This document shows, in pieces, positions 23,851 to 36,200 of a DNA stretch of 64,000 nt. A model generated the notes under the pieces. It was not told where the DNA came from and ran no database searches. It worked only from the letters and a program-made list of their open reading frames with translations. The DNA is taken from positions 4,070,562 through 4,134,561 of the forward strand of contig JAJLRJ010000001.1 of NCBI GenBank assembly GCA_024195265.1, in the 5' to 3' direction. A program made the translations under genes and the position numbers. How positions within the stretch are numbered: position 1 is the first letter of the stretch; each line of letters begins with the position of its first letter. The DNA comes from Dendrophyllia cribrosa (taxonomy: Eukaryota; Cnidaria; Anthozoa; Scleractinia; Dendrophylliidae).

Positions 23851-24320
23851 GCTTTTCTGCAATTATAGTTAAGCAATGATTGGTATTGCGAACTTTCTTG
23901 TCGTTTTTTGAAACACAAGTGTGAAGTACAATACAAAACTAAATTTGATTTTGAGAGGGAGACTAATATGTATTATGTATTGGTCTTCGTCGCTTCTCGC
24001 CTGCGTAGCAGCCACGTAACCTACGTCGCTTTGCAACTTCGCCCAATACCGGATATATACAGATGTTACTGAACGTGCGTGAGGTCCTTATTGGGGGAAA
24101 TATTGGCCGAGTTCTTTTGATAACATAAATAGTAGAAAATTAATAACAGATACCATGACGACAACATAATTTTATTTTCATTTTCATTGTTATTCATAAG
24201 TTACTCACACTCTGACATAAAAAAAATACCAAATACAAATTTACACAATCATTAAGATAACTGCTGAATGTAAATTACACATTTATAGAATAAGTAAAAA
24301 AAATTGTCACAGTTAAATGT

Positions 24321-24926
24321 TCAGGGGAACAGTGCACATTCACAGCACACTCGTATTTCCTGCGAGTAAACCACCGTAGACGAACCTACCATCATTAAGA
24401 AATCCTGCACCACCTTAGAATTCTGGCACTCTCCTACCATGCCTGGCACTGAACAGCTGGTCTCATCTCCACATAACACTTCGTTGATGTAGCGGGGGAT
24501 CTTGTCTGGACCAAGATCTGTTACTGCCGGGCAAACTTCACAGAGCCTCTCCATCCCTCCAATGGTAGATTCACAGGGGCCTGAAGGCGTTGTAACGGGA
24601 AAGGAGGAATCCCTCTGAAATCTATTCCTGGTTGTCTTGACGAGTTTATCACTTTGTAGATCGAGGGACGCGCTATACAATGTATCGTTGTAGGTTTTCA
24701 TTTGCCTCATCCTCGTGCGGAAAGACACCAGATTGGGAAATTCATCTGCTTCCTCGCTAGTGAACGCCATGTAAGCAGAGTTAAAGTATCCCAGTGGCCC
24801 TGGTTTCTTGCCCATACTCTTGAGGTAATCCGTTAACTCCTCGCCGTCTCGTGGAACGTTCATCAAAGACATGACTCCACAGAAAACAGAGAAAGCAGTG
24901 GCACACAACAGTATTCGAACGGCCAT
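24321..24926 (-). CDS. Secreted cysteine-rich paralog B
   Basis: 201 aa. Signal peptide MAVRILLCATAFSVFCG (about 1-20). Upstream module LKSMGK...GYFNSAYMAFTSEEADEFPNL (35-66). A furin-like RFQR site (102-105) is followed by SSFPVTT. The C-terminal module has Cys at 118, 129, 132, 152, 158, 167, 194, 195 and 197, with LCEVCPAVTDLG, KIPRYINEVLC (142-152), GEC and IRVCCEC. The Met directly follows an acceptor (TTTTTAATAG|ATG), so the 5' untranslated region lies in an upstream exon, perhaps at about 27878. An AATAAA-type signal occurs on the minus strand near 24171-24176. Closest in layout to paralog C (shared SSFPVTT and CPAVTDLGP). Function not known; a matured secreted ligand is the inference. 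Confidence 0.85.
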   Translation of the reverse strand: MAVRILLCATAFSVFCGVMSLMNVPRDGEELTDYLKSMGKKPGPLGYFNSAYMAFTSEEADEFPNLVSFRTRMRQMKTYNDTLYSASLDLQSDKLVKTTRNRFQRDSSFPVTTPSGPCESTIGGMERLCEVCPAVTDLGPDKIPRYINEVLCGDETSCSVPGMVGECQNSKVVQDFLMMVGSSTVVYSQEIRVCCECALFP

Positions 24927-26721
24927 CTATTAAAAAAAAAGATAGAGAAAACGATAAGTATTGAACAAGCCACCGAATCTTGTACTGATCGGTAAGCAAG
25001 CCGCATGTTTATCACTCTTGACACCTTATCACCAGTTCCATGAAGTGATTAACGTAAGGAGTATCAACTGCCCCCGCCCCAACCTCCAGCAATGCAAAAT
25101 CATAGAATGAAAAACATGATATTATGCTTTGAGAATTAGAAGAGATATTATCGATAGATTAAATCAGATACTAGCGGTTTTAAGTCATGTTTTCTCCCTT
25201 TTTTATTTTTGTATTTCGCTAAACAACCTTATGTTCTTTGTGTTGATTCAACGTAAGGAAAAATTTTTCAAAAAAAACCAAACTGGTGGCGTGTCCTAAA
25301 CACTTGTTTTAGGCGTTCCTTTGGTGTCATTTTCATCCACCCAGCTATTGAGCTTTTTTCCATAGCCGCGCCAGAGAACGAAGTACTGAACGCGAACATG
25401 AGCGTCTGTACGCTTATCGAGCACCAGTACTTCAAAAAAACTCATGTTGCTTAATTCTTTTCTCAATCAGAGATTGTAAAAAGTGATTATGACTTGCTTT
25501 TACGTGGCTTTTATATAAGTATTATTTAGAAAACTAATGAGGTTTTCAACTGCAGAACAATACAGTCAATCAGAGTGTATGGCCCCCCCCCCCCCCCCCC
25601 CCCCGTTTATTTTTAAACGGCCTCGTGTGGGCAATGATCAAAAACAAATTTGAAACAACCTTAAACGCGCGCGAGGTAGGGACTCGTCATGCGAAAAACG
25701 GCGTTTGTGCAACAAATTCCAAACGAGTATTTTTTTTAACTCACTGGATGACGACTCTTAAGATTTTGGTTTGATAACTTTCTGGCCCCTCGACCGAAAA
25801 CCGTAAAATCACTGAAAAGGAAAAAGGTGCGAAAATCACACCTTTTGTTTTTGCCTTCAACAGCGATGTTTTGTATCTCGCCCGGCCCGTTTATCCTTTT
25901 TTTCACATCTTTCTGGCTTGCCAGCCTAAGTGCAAAATGATTCAAACATAAAAAGGTGTAAAAGGCACACTAGTTTTTTTTATTTACCGCAGTGCTGTTT
26001 TTGTTTATTCGTATACATGTCAGTATTGTTTTCGCCGGTCCATGCGCCTTTGTTTGTAAAGCCATGCACGAAGTAAATTCAAATAGAAGTCAATTTCAAA
26101 GCACTAAAGCAAATTTAAAGCGTATACCGCATAACTGGCATAAAGCGTCCCTAGACTTTTCTTATTAGCGAGAAGCCGCCATTCTGATCGCCACAACTCG
26201 GCTACTCACGGCCGCTTGCTCGCAAAAACATCAAGAAATAAGCTTACGGAGAATACCACAAGCTAGATTACGCATGTGGTTCCACACGCGCGCGAGGTAT
26301 GACAATAGTTTAGTCAAACTCAGTGGTCAAACTCAGTGTGGCGTACCCGTGGTATTTACCAACACAGCCCCTGTAAACGTCGGTATGTCATTGTTTTCCC
26401 AACTAGGGAACCGTTGAGAACAAAATTGTCATCATCGACAGTTTGCCGATTGAATTCGATTTGACCCGAGTGCAATCAGGACAGAGTAATCCCTAAGGAC
26501 GGACAACAAAAGGGCCATTGTCTTAAAAAATTGAAACCATAAATTACAATAGGCAAAGTTTGATATGAAATCTCGAATTCACTGTTGAATTTGTCAATCC
26601 AAAGGCACATCTGTCAGTGAATAATATGAGTGATTAATTATTAATCAAGTCTGATAGATAGTTATCAAATACACGACCCCACAAGCGGCAGCGCTTAAAC
26701 TTTATCGTGTTTAAATAAAGA

Positions 26722-26753
<32 letters not shown>

Positions 26754-27429
26754 ATTAGTGCAGTCTAGATTTTCCACGTACAAGATTTTTTTTACTAGAT
26801 AACAAGAAGCTAGCATGCGCAAGCCTACTGTACCTTTATAAAAATCTGTAATCAAGTGTGAACACAATATTAGTGCGGTCTAAATTTCCCTCGTACAAGA
26901 TTATTTTTGACGAGATAACAAGCTAGCAAGAAACATGCATGACTTTTAAATGAATCTCACAATATTGGAAAGGTTAATTAACTTACAATTATATTGTTAA
27001 AGGTTAATTAATTTACATTCCAGGATATTGTAAAGTGTTAAGTAATTAAATAAAATGATTTTGGTAAATTAAAATATCATGTCAATAGTCATGACCAAGC
27101 AAACATGTCATCGACTAAGCAAAATGGAATCTTAATTTAGGGTAAAACTTTGAGAGCATAAATAGGGTATCATTTAAAAACCGAGCACTGCACTAAGGTG
27201 TTTGTTATTTAACAAGCAAAAAACACAAATTCCGACTAAAAAAGAAAAACAAGCTAAAATATTTCTAAAATGGTAAGCGTCATTTCGTTCACGGAATAGA
27301 CATTGGCTACTATGTCAGTGGAGCGATGTTTTTTTCTCTTTGTAGTGTTTAATTATAACAGCGTTTGATGTACCGTTTCTAGTTTTCGTAAAGTCGGGCT
27401 AAATCATTCACCAGAGCGTAAATTTCTAA
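24927..27429. other. Spacer between paralog B and its candidate first exon
   Basis: No gene supported. Contents: a 22-bp poly-C run (25583-25604), a TGAT microsatellite (about 26724-26753), and a pair of direct repeats about 118 bp apart (TATTAGTGCAGTCTA... and TATTAGTGCGGTCTA...; near 26754 and 26868). AAGGTTAATTAA also repeats near 26970 and 27000. Confidence 0.5.
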
Positions 27430-27726
27430 AGGCCCGTTTACACAGACGATTTTTTGTGCAATTTTTGTCGCACTCGTTGATGCAATTTTTGTCGCGCGCT
27501 AGTTGCATCTTCAAATCGCGATTTCAGTGCAATTTGGGCGCGATTTGTCGCGCGATGTCGCAGAGGTTTCGAACATGTTCGAAACCTGATGCAACTTGGC
27601 GGCGATTTTTGGAAAATCCTGACAGCAAATCAAAGCAAATGTCGCACAGGAAATCGCCGCTCGTTTACACTTGCCACCAAATTTGCATTGGAGAGCGCAA
27701 CAAAAATCGCATGTGTAAACGGGCCT
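27430..27726. mobile_element. MITE with AGGCCCGTTTACAC termini and TAA target duplication
   Basis: The ends AGGCCCGTTTACAC and GTGTAAACGGGCCT are flanked by TAA on both sides, as expected for PIF/Harbinger-type insertion. The interior is rich in CGCGAC/GTCGCG words. It lies inside the presumed first intron of paralog B. Confidence 0.75.
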
Positions 27727-27877
27727 TAACAAAGCAACCGCAACAAATTTACAACACGAAGAACCTTAGTTTATGCAATGGTGTGCGCCACTTCCAGCCT
27801 ATTTCAGGCGCTATGACGCTTATATATAAAAACATTTGAAATTTAAAACAAAGTGATAAAATGTAATAGCTACTCAC

Positions 27878-28029
27878 CGTTTTTAATCGGAGAATTTCAA
27901 CGGTTTTTAACGTTCTTAATTCTTTTCCTGAACACCTTGCTGCCTTCAGCGATCACGAAATTGTATTTGAAATTGTGAAACCAACTAACTCCAATTGTTA
28001 ATATTTATGTTTAAACAAAGATATTTATA
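27878..28029 (-). promoter_or_regulatory. Candidate TATA promoter and noncoding exon of paralog B
   Basis: On the minus strand TATAAATA (28029-28022) is followed about 150 nt later by a strong donor (AAACG|GTGAGTA; exon end at 27878). The same TATA word occurs upstream of paralog D. The link to paralog B across a 3-kb intron is inferred. Confidence 0.33.
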
Positions 28030-28086
28030 ATAACCAATAAAAATGTCTTATTTTAATATCAAAGGTGCAATGAAAGCTATACATTA

Positions 28087-28255
28087 CAGGCGCGGATCCA
28101 GACCGGTTTCACCGTTTCACGGAATCGATTAGATTGTTAAAAAATGACTCAAAATCGAGGGACATAGCAATTTTAGAGAGTGAAAATCTAAAATATATTA
28201 GCCCTTAGAGTCGAGTCTAGGAAACCGGTCAAGTTTTTTCCTGGATCCGCGCCTG
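28087..28255. mobile_element. hAT-like MITE with CAGGCGCGGATCCAG termini
   Basis: The ends CAGGCGCGGATCCAG and CTGGATCCGCGCCTG bound 169 bp. CATTA lies on both flanks and may be part of the target duplication. An inner pair, GACCGGTTTC and GAAACCGGTC, extends the arms. Confidence 0.75.
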
Positions 28256-31200
28256 CATTAAAACAGAGAGGTGAGTTGACTACTCATTGCCTAGCAGTTC
28301 TGTAACACCCAATATTTTAAAATACACTATATAATATATCTCCAAGAATGCCAAAATCATCTTAAATCAGGCGCATTTGATTTGTAATTTTGTTGGTAAA
28401 CTGTGATTAATAGCGATGATACTAATACGACGCAGACAATAAGAAGTTTGACAACAAACGAGAAGCTCAAAAAATAAAATTATTAACAAAGATCCACGGG
28501 AAAGTAATATTCACTGAATTTAAACAGCATCATGGATGATCTTTTAGCTGATGTCCAATTTGAAGACGTACTTAAAGGGTTGCCTGCGCAATTGGCGGTA
28601 TTGTTCGCGAATTAAGGCAAGGAGCGACGGATCGGCCCCACCAAATTGAGTACCAAGCATAGCGATTTAGTACAGTCAGGCATTTTTATGTGCTGTGCAC
28701 GCTAGCTTTAAATATTAAATAGATGCTGAGCTACGACTTTAAGTATGTGTACAGCTCTTAAGTCGCTCAAAACTGACCTTCAGAGACGAAACTTTAGTGG
28801 CTTCAGTGTTAAAATTAATAGCTCGAAGTAGGCACAGCAACACGATGTCTTTTAATAAATGTCTGATGTATTTTTTGAAGTGCGGCAAGCTTAGTTTTAT
28901 TGGCATCTCCGGCCTCCTTATACTCACTTCCGGAAAGTGGTTGATGCCACGTCATGATTATCGGATAGATTGGTAACCATCATCAGCTGACTTCACGTAG
29001 CTGCGTCACTAACCAGGCAATGCTCTTTGTAAAGCGATATAAGAATAAGCAGAACTGAACAAGAGAATTTGCGTCAAGTGAAAGCCGATAAGCCGATAAG
29101 ATTTTGCGTCAAGTGAACTGAATGAACATTGTTGATATAAGCATGACGATTAATCCTTATGCTTACACTTGCGCTTGTTTTACATATAGAGCAGTTTTCA
29201 ATTGAGTATCGAAAGTAATTACACAATTGCTTTGGTTTTGCATTGCTACGCTTTGTGATTGGCTAAAAAATCTCGCGCCACTTTATCGATCAATCAGAAG
29301 TAAAACCAAAACCAATCGTGACTTGCTCGCACGCGTTTTCCCGCGCTTGGCGCCGCCGACATGTAATTGCTTCGAGCTCTAATTGGTTCATTGGATTGTT
29401 TACGACTGCTGTGATTGGTCAGAGTAATTGATGGTTTTCACTTGCGACATAAGCATAAGCGGAAGCAAACGAATTAATTTGCGTCAAGTGAAAACGAACA
29501 CTGACATAAGCGTAACAGCATACGTCATTACTAGGCCATTATGACACAAATTAAAAAAACATTATCAATGGAAAGGTAGTCGTCATTAGTACCATCATAC
29601 TGAATTATATTTTAATAGATGAACTTCTGGGGTCTTTTTTTTTTTTACTTTGCTTTCGCAATTTTTTGGTTTGTTGCGATTTTTGAAGTAAATTTTAGTT
29701 ATAGGACGCTCTAGTCAACCACATTTCATGATTGAAGGACGCCTAAATTTGCTATTCAAACCCAAAAGATGTGAAATGAAGGAGGTATCATCCCTTTTAC
29801 AGTGGAATTTCTTCAGTATTTAAAGCGACACTGTCATGGATTCGCATAATTCCGGCGATTTCGACCACTCTTTCTTCTTTTCCTTTCGGCGTACCAAATA
29901 TCCTTTTCTGTCCAGAGTTTCTTTGTTTTCCACCGTGACCGCCGCCACTAGTCGACGCGATTTTGAAATTGACATGCACTTCAACTTGAAAAATTCAGAC
30001 TGAACGTTTCAAGTTTCGATTCGAGAAACTGGCGCATGCGCCCTCGTGACAGTGCCCCTTTAATGGGTCGGACACGGAAGCCCCACGTCCTTGTTTTCCT
30101 GTGCTTTACGGACGAAACCCAACGACAAATGGTGAAGGCAGCGTTTACAGGCCTTATAACCACTGTAATCCCCCCTTTTTGCGGGCCTCACTCTTTATAA
30201 AGACACCTGTTCATAGCAGAACGTAGTTAATTTCCCTGCGAATAAGATTTCGAAAACATTTTAGTGGGCATGAAGTGTTAGTTAAGTTACCTTTCGGAGT
30301 CTTTCAGTCCACGCGTACGGCCGATTTTAATTCAAAGCAAGTCTTCAGGTCTAATGTATTCTTAACCTTTCACCAGGTAAGTGTTTTTACTTTGCTCATC
30401 GAGAAGATGAGACCAGCACAAAAAATACGAAAATAATGATCTCGGTTTTTCAATTGTGTCATTCATACTCTAATCATTTCCAACCTGTTTAATTTGTACT
30501 GCTAATGAATAATAAGCGGAAGCAACCAATTCATGACTTTAAAAGAAATCAATTTGAAAAGACCTGTCATGGCTTAAGTATCCAACAAATGTTTTCTTGC
30601 GACAGTCACTGTAAAATTGTCATTGTAACAGCAGATATCGAGCGACTGTCCGGAACTCTTTACATGGCACGATATTTTATTCAGCAAAACAAATCTTTCA
30701 TTCCCAGAAGCGGCAAACTTTGACCCCAACACCTCTGATAAATATACTGGGTTATATGGACTTTTTTCTTTGGATTAAATCTTTGTCAGAGAACTTTCTC
30801 CCATGCAGACAACCTATCGGAGACTTTACAGAAAGCTAGTTAGTCAGCCGCTAATGGACAACATTGTGCCAAATGGGATGTACCCGTGGTAGCCTGTTCC
30901 AGGTGTTCATATAGTGGGGATCGATCGGAGCGAAGGAAAAATATCGCAAGTGCTGACGGAGGGGATAGACGCAGAACTAGAAGAGAGCGAAGTGAAAGCA
31001 CCCCCTCTCCCCAGTCACCCCTCGTTTTCCCACTCGTTCGCGCGCCGATTTTTAGCTGCTCATCGACCCCACAATCCTAACACCCGTAAAACATACGAAA
31101 CCTATAGGACAGAGAAAGGATGCGTTATTTGGAACTTTTTATCAAACCGTGCTGCGCAAAAAGACAGTATCATTTTTGTATCGCAGCAACTGAGATATCA

Positions 31201-31778
31201 AGAAATAAAAAAGCTCCTGTGAGATTTGAGGTTGATCCGAACCCCCCTTCATTCCATTTAACTCCCAAAGATTTGTATCGAAGAATGTATTTTCAAGCAT
31301 TACATTTGGTTGTGTCGGCCATCGAAGAACATAGCTTTAAAGCATTCCTGAACATGAACATGGAGACCCTTTTGATAAGTTTTCTCACAAATAAAGTACA
31401 TAAAAGAAAATTATGATGAGGACGTAAAAACTGGTTATCTTTATTCGCAACTCGAAACACCTGAATAATATTTTAGCTTCCGTAAAGAACCTTGCCATCC
31501 ATGAGAAACACATGATTAGTGAGATTATAGTCATTTGTTAGTTGCTGCTGGTTTACTGATCATGACTAAAAAGGCAACTGGTGAATAAACACTCTGGCCA
31601 TTGCTAAACGAGTGAAAACATGGTTGTGAGCGTACATGAGTTAACAATAGTCTGCGACAGGAGCCAATATTGATGGGCTCCTGTCTGCGAGCAATCTCTT
31701 TTGGAGAAAAAGTGAGAGGGAGGAGGGTGAACAAAGGTTTAATCACTTGGCAATGTTAAACACTCACAAGGAAAGAAT
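28256..31778. other. Spacer with eroded repeats
   Basis: No gene supported. At 29060-29520, TTTGCGTCAAGTGAA occurs near both ends around an inner block (29189-29450) beginning AGAGCAGTTTTCAATTGAGT, also found at 7069-7150 in a TCERG1 intron, so it is a dispersed repeat. The rest is unremarkable. Confidence 0.45.
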
Positions 31779-32248
31779 TGACAGGATTCGACTTGTCGAT
31801 GTGGCAAATGAATTTGCCCAGCGAATTGGAAACTGCATATGCAACTTTGGTAATTTTACGGAGTCAGATCTGTGTTAAGTTGTTGACATTTCATTTGCGT
31901 TTAGCATTTTACCTGTTGTTCCAATTTGCTGATTTCAGTATAAATCTACTAGCGTTCTATCACGAATGCTGTTCTCCTATTGGCTACGCTACTCATGCAC
32001 TATCTATTTTGTTGTAGAAAATGAGTAGAGTGAGAAGCCTAATGGCGGCCGCTTCTTCGCGTTTTCGAAGTGTCTGTGAAAAGTATTTGTTGTTAAGTTT
32101 TGAACGTCTAGTAGATTTATACTAAAACGCCCTCATCAACTATCACGCGATAGAAATCTCGAGCTCATAATCTATAAATTGTTAAATGATAAATTCATGC
32201 CTTGCGTTTGACGTATTTTCTATGATGCATTTTAGTCGAATCCTGTCG
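31779..32248. mobile_element. TIR element next to the Gypsy insertion
   Basis: The outer ends GACAGGATTCGACT and AGTCGAATCCTGTC and the inner pair TATAAATCTACTAG and CTAGTAGATTTATA are complementary. About 470 bp, no coding capacity. Confidence 0.65.
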
Positions 32249-32457
32249 GTTATCTCCCGCCATTTTGCAGTGCACGATCGCGAAGGGCGAGCAACGAGCG
32301 CGAAGCGCGTATCACAACATGTGTGATTCATCAAGACAGTACTTACATGTAAATCAATTGCAAGTAGATCATGCTTTCACTTTTGTTGGTGAACGAAATA
32401 AAACGAGTTCCAATCGATGAAATTAGCAAGACACTACTGAGACAAGCGTAGCGAGTG

Positions 32458-32604
32458 TATAATGTCCACACAAGAGACTGAACGTGTAGAAACTCAAAAT
32501 GTTTAATGGTCGATCACTGATAACAACGTTTACAAAGCATGTGCTCTCCTCGATCTCGAGTGCGCATGTCCTACAATAACATGGCCGCTGACCTAAACAT
32601 TACA
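32458..32604 (-). repeat. 3' LTR of the Gypsy element
   Basis: 147 bp, identical to the other LTR except for G/A in the ATGGCCGCTG / ATGACCGCTG segment. On the coding strand it starts TGTAATGTTTAGG and ends GTGGACATTATA. Confidence 0.93.
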
Positions 32605-32708
32605 TTTCTCCCCCCGTTGAGGAAAACAAAACAGTTAGCTAGAAATAACAAAGAAAAAAAACTTAGTCGACTCAAAGATGCTTAGAGAGGTTTTCTTTGA
32701 CCTATGTC

Positions 32709-33230
32709 CTAATGACTGTCCATAACAAAGTCTTTAAACCGCACTGGTCTTTTGATTTGCCTTCCACTCCGGGAAAATCGGATAGGCGTTGTGGTGTCTG
32801 GATCATCATTTACGGAGGTCGATGGGGCATTGCTAGACTCTTCCGGGTTTGCTTGATCACTCTCGGGTTGAGGGTCGGGGGGTTGGGCAGATTCGCACAT
32901 TTCCAGGCCGTCAAAGTCTGTTGGATCAGGTGGCTCTGGTTGAGGTGCTTGTTGGGGTTGCGCTTGTGCCTGGTCCGGTTGGCTTCCAAGCTTCTTGAAA
33001 TGTGAGCTGTTCCTGGTGACTTCTCTGAGGTCTGTATTTCTGCTTGCGGTAACCATGGAACCCTTGATGTCACGGATGGTGTATGGTACTGGTTCAAAAG
33101 GTGGACTAGCCTTGTTCAGTTTTCTCTGCTTCACTAGGGCACTATCACCGATGTGGAGGTCATGGGGTTTCGTGTTCCGTTTGGTGTCGGCGTAAGCTTT
33201 CATCCGCGCTTTAAAGTGCTGATGCTTGGG
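32709..33230 (-). pseudogene. Integrase C-terminal region displaced by a frameshift
   Basis: It encodes the basic, proline-bearing tail usual after the Gypsy integrase core (MKAYADTKRN, GDSALVKQRK, PPFEPVPYTI, HFKKLG) in a frame that overlaps the end of gag-pol by about 20 bp and has no ATG at the overlap. A single indel between about 33211 and 33260 explains this best. Programmed frameshifting is possible but unusual at this point. Confidence 0.75.
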
Positions 33231-36200
33231 CAAAATTTGGCAATTTCGTTCGCACAGTTCTGTTCATGGATAGCTCATATGGACTTCTTCGGGTACTTGG
33301 GTGAGGCGTAGCTCGGTAGTTGCTCAAGAAGCTGTAAAGCTCTCTTCTCCAGTCCTTGCCTTCAGAATGGGCGGTTTTTGCAACTTTACCGATGTTCTTC
33401 ATGAAGCTCTCCGCATGGCCATTTGCTTCTGGCCACAGCGGTGTGATCTTTTGGTGAGTGAACCCTTTCTCCTCTGCGAAGGAACGGAAGGCTTGGCCAT
33501 GAAATGGGGGCCCATTGTCGGTTTTTAGAACTTCTGGTATGCCGTGAGTGGCGAAGATTCGCTCCATGGCAGGGAGGACTTCTTTCGCTGCTGTGCTGTT
33601 GATGATTTCTACTTCCGGGTACTTTGAGTAAGCGTCAATGACAACAAGTACTGTCTCGCCGGTAGGAAATGGGCCACAAAAGTCCGCTGAGGCTTGTACC
33701 CATGGTCCCTTTGGCGTAGGGGACATTTGGAGGGGCTCGCGCTGAGTCGTGTTAACACAGGCTTGGCAGGGTATGCAGTTGGCGATACGCTGCTCGACTT
33801 TCTTGTCAATTCCCGGAAACCACACCTTTGAACGGAGCAGTTGTTTGGTTTTCACGACTCCAAGATGACCCTCGTGACATATGTTGATCACTTGCTCCTG
33901 CAGGCTCTTTGGGATTAGTATCTGCTGACTTCGGAGGATTACTCGTTCTGTGTAGGTGAGCTCGTGAAAGACTTGGGCATACTTGGCCAGGTCAGGGTCT
34001 TTTTTACAAGCGCGATGATCCCCGGCTTGAATGAGTGGAGCAAGCTTGCGGAGCTCTGGGTCGTTTCCTGTGGCATTCTGGATTTGGGTGAGTGTGATAG
34101 CTTTCGGCACAGTGTTCACTATGATGTTGTGTACCACTTGAGACCGGGTCTCACTGGTCTTAGCATCGCCTTCAGTAAGGGGTAGCATGTGTCTTGACAG
34201 GTAATCTGCGGCGTTCTTGTTTCCTGGGCGGTACACTAGCTTGTAGTCAAACTGTTGGAGATACAAGAACCAGCGTTCAATTCTCATAGGGGGTCTGCTG
34301 TGGGGATTGTTGAAAAGGGGCAACAATGGCTGGTGATCGGTTTCAATGGTAAATACGCTGCCGATCAAGTACATGTAACAACGTTCGCAGGCCCATCTGA
34401 TGGCAAGAGCCTCGCGTTCGGTCTGTGAGTAGCGCTGTTCCGTTTCCGTCAGGCTTCTGCTAGCACATTCGATTGGTTTCCACCCCTGGGGTTTCTTCTG
34501 CAAAAGGATTAATCCTAGGCCATTGGGACTTGCGTCGACTTGCAGTTTGGTTTCCGCGCCTACTTCATAATATCCAAGTACTGAATCACTGGATAATGTT
34601 CCCTTCAGCTTGTCGAAAGCTCTTTGTTCTGTTGGAGACCATTTCCATGGAGTGCCTTGGTGGGTGAGCTTGCGCAGGGGCGTGGTCAATTCTGAGAAGT
34701 TAGGGATAAATCGTGAAGAATATTGAGCCATACCCAACAGGGACCTCACTTCCGACACATTCTTTGGGGGGCCCATTTTGTGAAGAGCCTCTACTTTGCT
34801 GGGCGATGGCCTGATTCCGTCTTGGGAAAATACGAAGCCGAAGAATTCGATCTGGGGCAGGCGAAACTTGCACTTTTTGAGGTTCAACGTGAGCCCACAT
34901 TCTCTGAATCGCTGTAAGAGGTTTCTGAGTGCGTCGTCATGCTCCGTAACGTCACTTCCAAACACAATGAAGTCATCTCGGATGTGAAGGACGCCAGTTA
35001 AGCCCTCAATGGTGTCGTCCATTGCCTTATCGAAGATGTCTTGTGCAGAGATGGTACCATAATTCAACCTAGTGTATCGCATTCTAGAGGTTGTTCCATA
35101 GAAGGTGGTGAGGTGTCTGCTAGGTTCGTCTAGTTCGAGTTGGTGATAACCCTCATTCATATCAAGGACGCTGAAAACTGTAGCTCCTTCCAACCTGAAC
35201 TTTATGTCTTCTACGGTTAGGGCCTCTGTTACCGGGCGGAGGATGGCGGTGTTGGGTACTCTCATGTCAGAGCAGAACCTGATGGCCTCTGGGTTGTGTG
35301 GTTTGGGTGCTACCACTGGGTTAGTGCACCAAGTAGTGGGTTGGTTGTCCGGCACAGTTTCGATTACTCCTATATCCTTTAGTCGCTGTTCCTCCTCCGT
35401 AGCTTTCTTGGCTAGGTTGTAGGGGATTTTTCTCGGTTTGTGCGCAATAGGGGTTACGTTTCCATCGACGATCAGCTTTGCCTTAATGTTCTTGTGTTTT
35501 CCCAAACCAGAGAAAACGTCCTTGAATTCAGAGGTCAGCTGTGACACGGTATTGTCCTGTTGTTCACTGTCCTTAACCGGAGGTTCGACTTCTGCTTGGG
35601 TGGAGTAGGCTAATTGTAATAGACCTAGTTTCACACTAGTGTCCAGGCTTAGGAGAGGCCGGGACTTTGTGGTTCCCTTAACAACAAGAAAAGGGGCCAT
35701 TGTTTTTTTCCCTGTGCTGACACTCTCTACTTCTGCGTCGAAACAGCCAAGAAGAGGTACTGGTTTCTCCTGGGCAAAGGCATAGAGCTTAGTGTCGGTG
35801 GATTGCAGTGATACTTTGTGCTTGAGTGAGTTTTGGAGTTTCTGGAATTTTTCCTCATCCAGGATGTTAGCTGATGAACCTGAGTCTGCTTCCATTCTTC
35901 CCTTGACACCATTGATTAAAACATGAACCGTGGGGGTGTTGCCTGGGCGTGGACTGCCGGGCTGTAACTGAAAAGCAAAATCAGAGTCTGAAGAGCTGTC
36001 TTGTTCTGGCTGGACCGAATTTGCCGCTGAGTTGCCTGAGGTTTGTTTATCTTTGCCTTTTTGTTTCCCCTTGCACATTTTTGCAAAATGACCTTTCTTG
36101 GAGCAGGCTGAGCATGTCTTCCCTGATGCTGGGCACTTGGATCGTGGTCCTTCGTGGTTAAATCCGCAATATTGGCAAATATTCCCGTTTTCCTCGTTAG

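Noticed and set aside
30056..30116. Second hammerhead-like site (CGTCC...GGACGAAAC)
   Set aside because: The stem and GAAAC look right but the essential CTGATGA is missing.
30886..31416. Overlapping plus-strand frames of 64-102 codons
   Set aside because: No domain, no splice support and no similarity to the surrounding cluster.
32697..35422. Plus-strand open frames of 60-100 codons opposite the Gypsy gag-pol
   Set aside because: Antisense shadows of a long, clearly coding frame.
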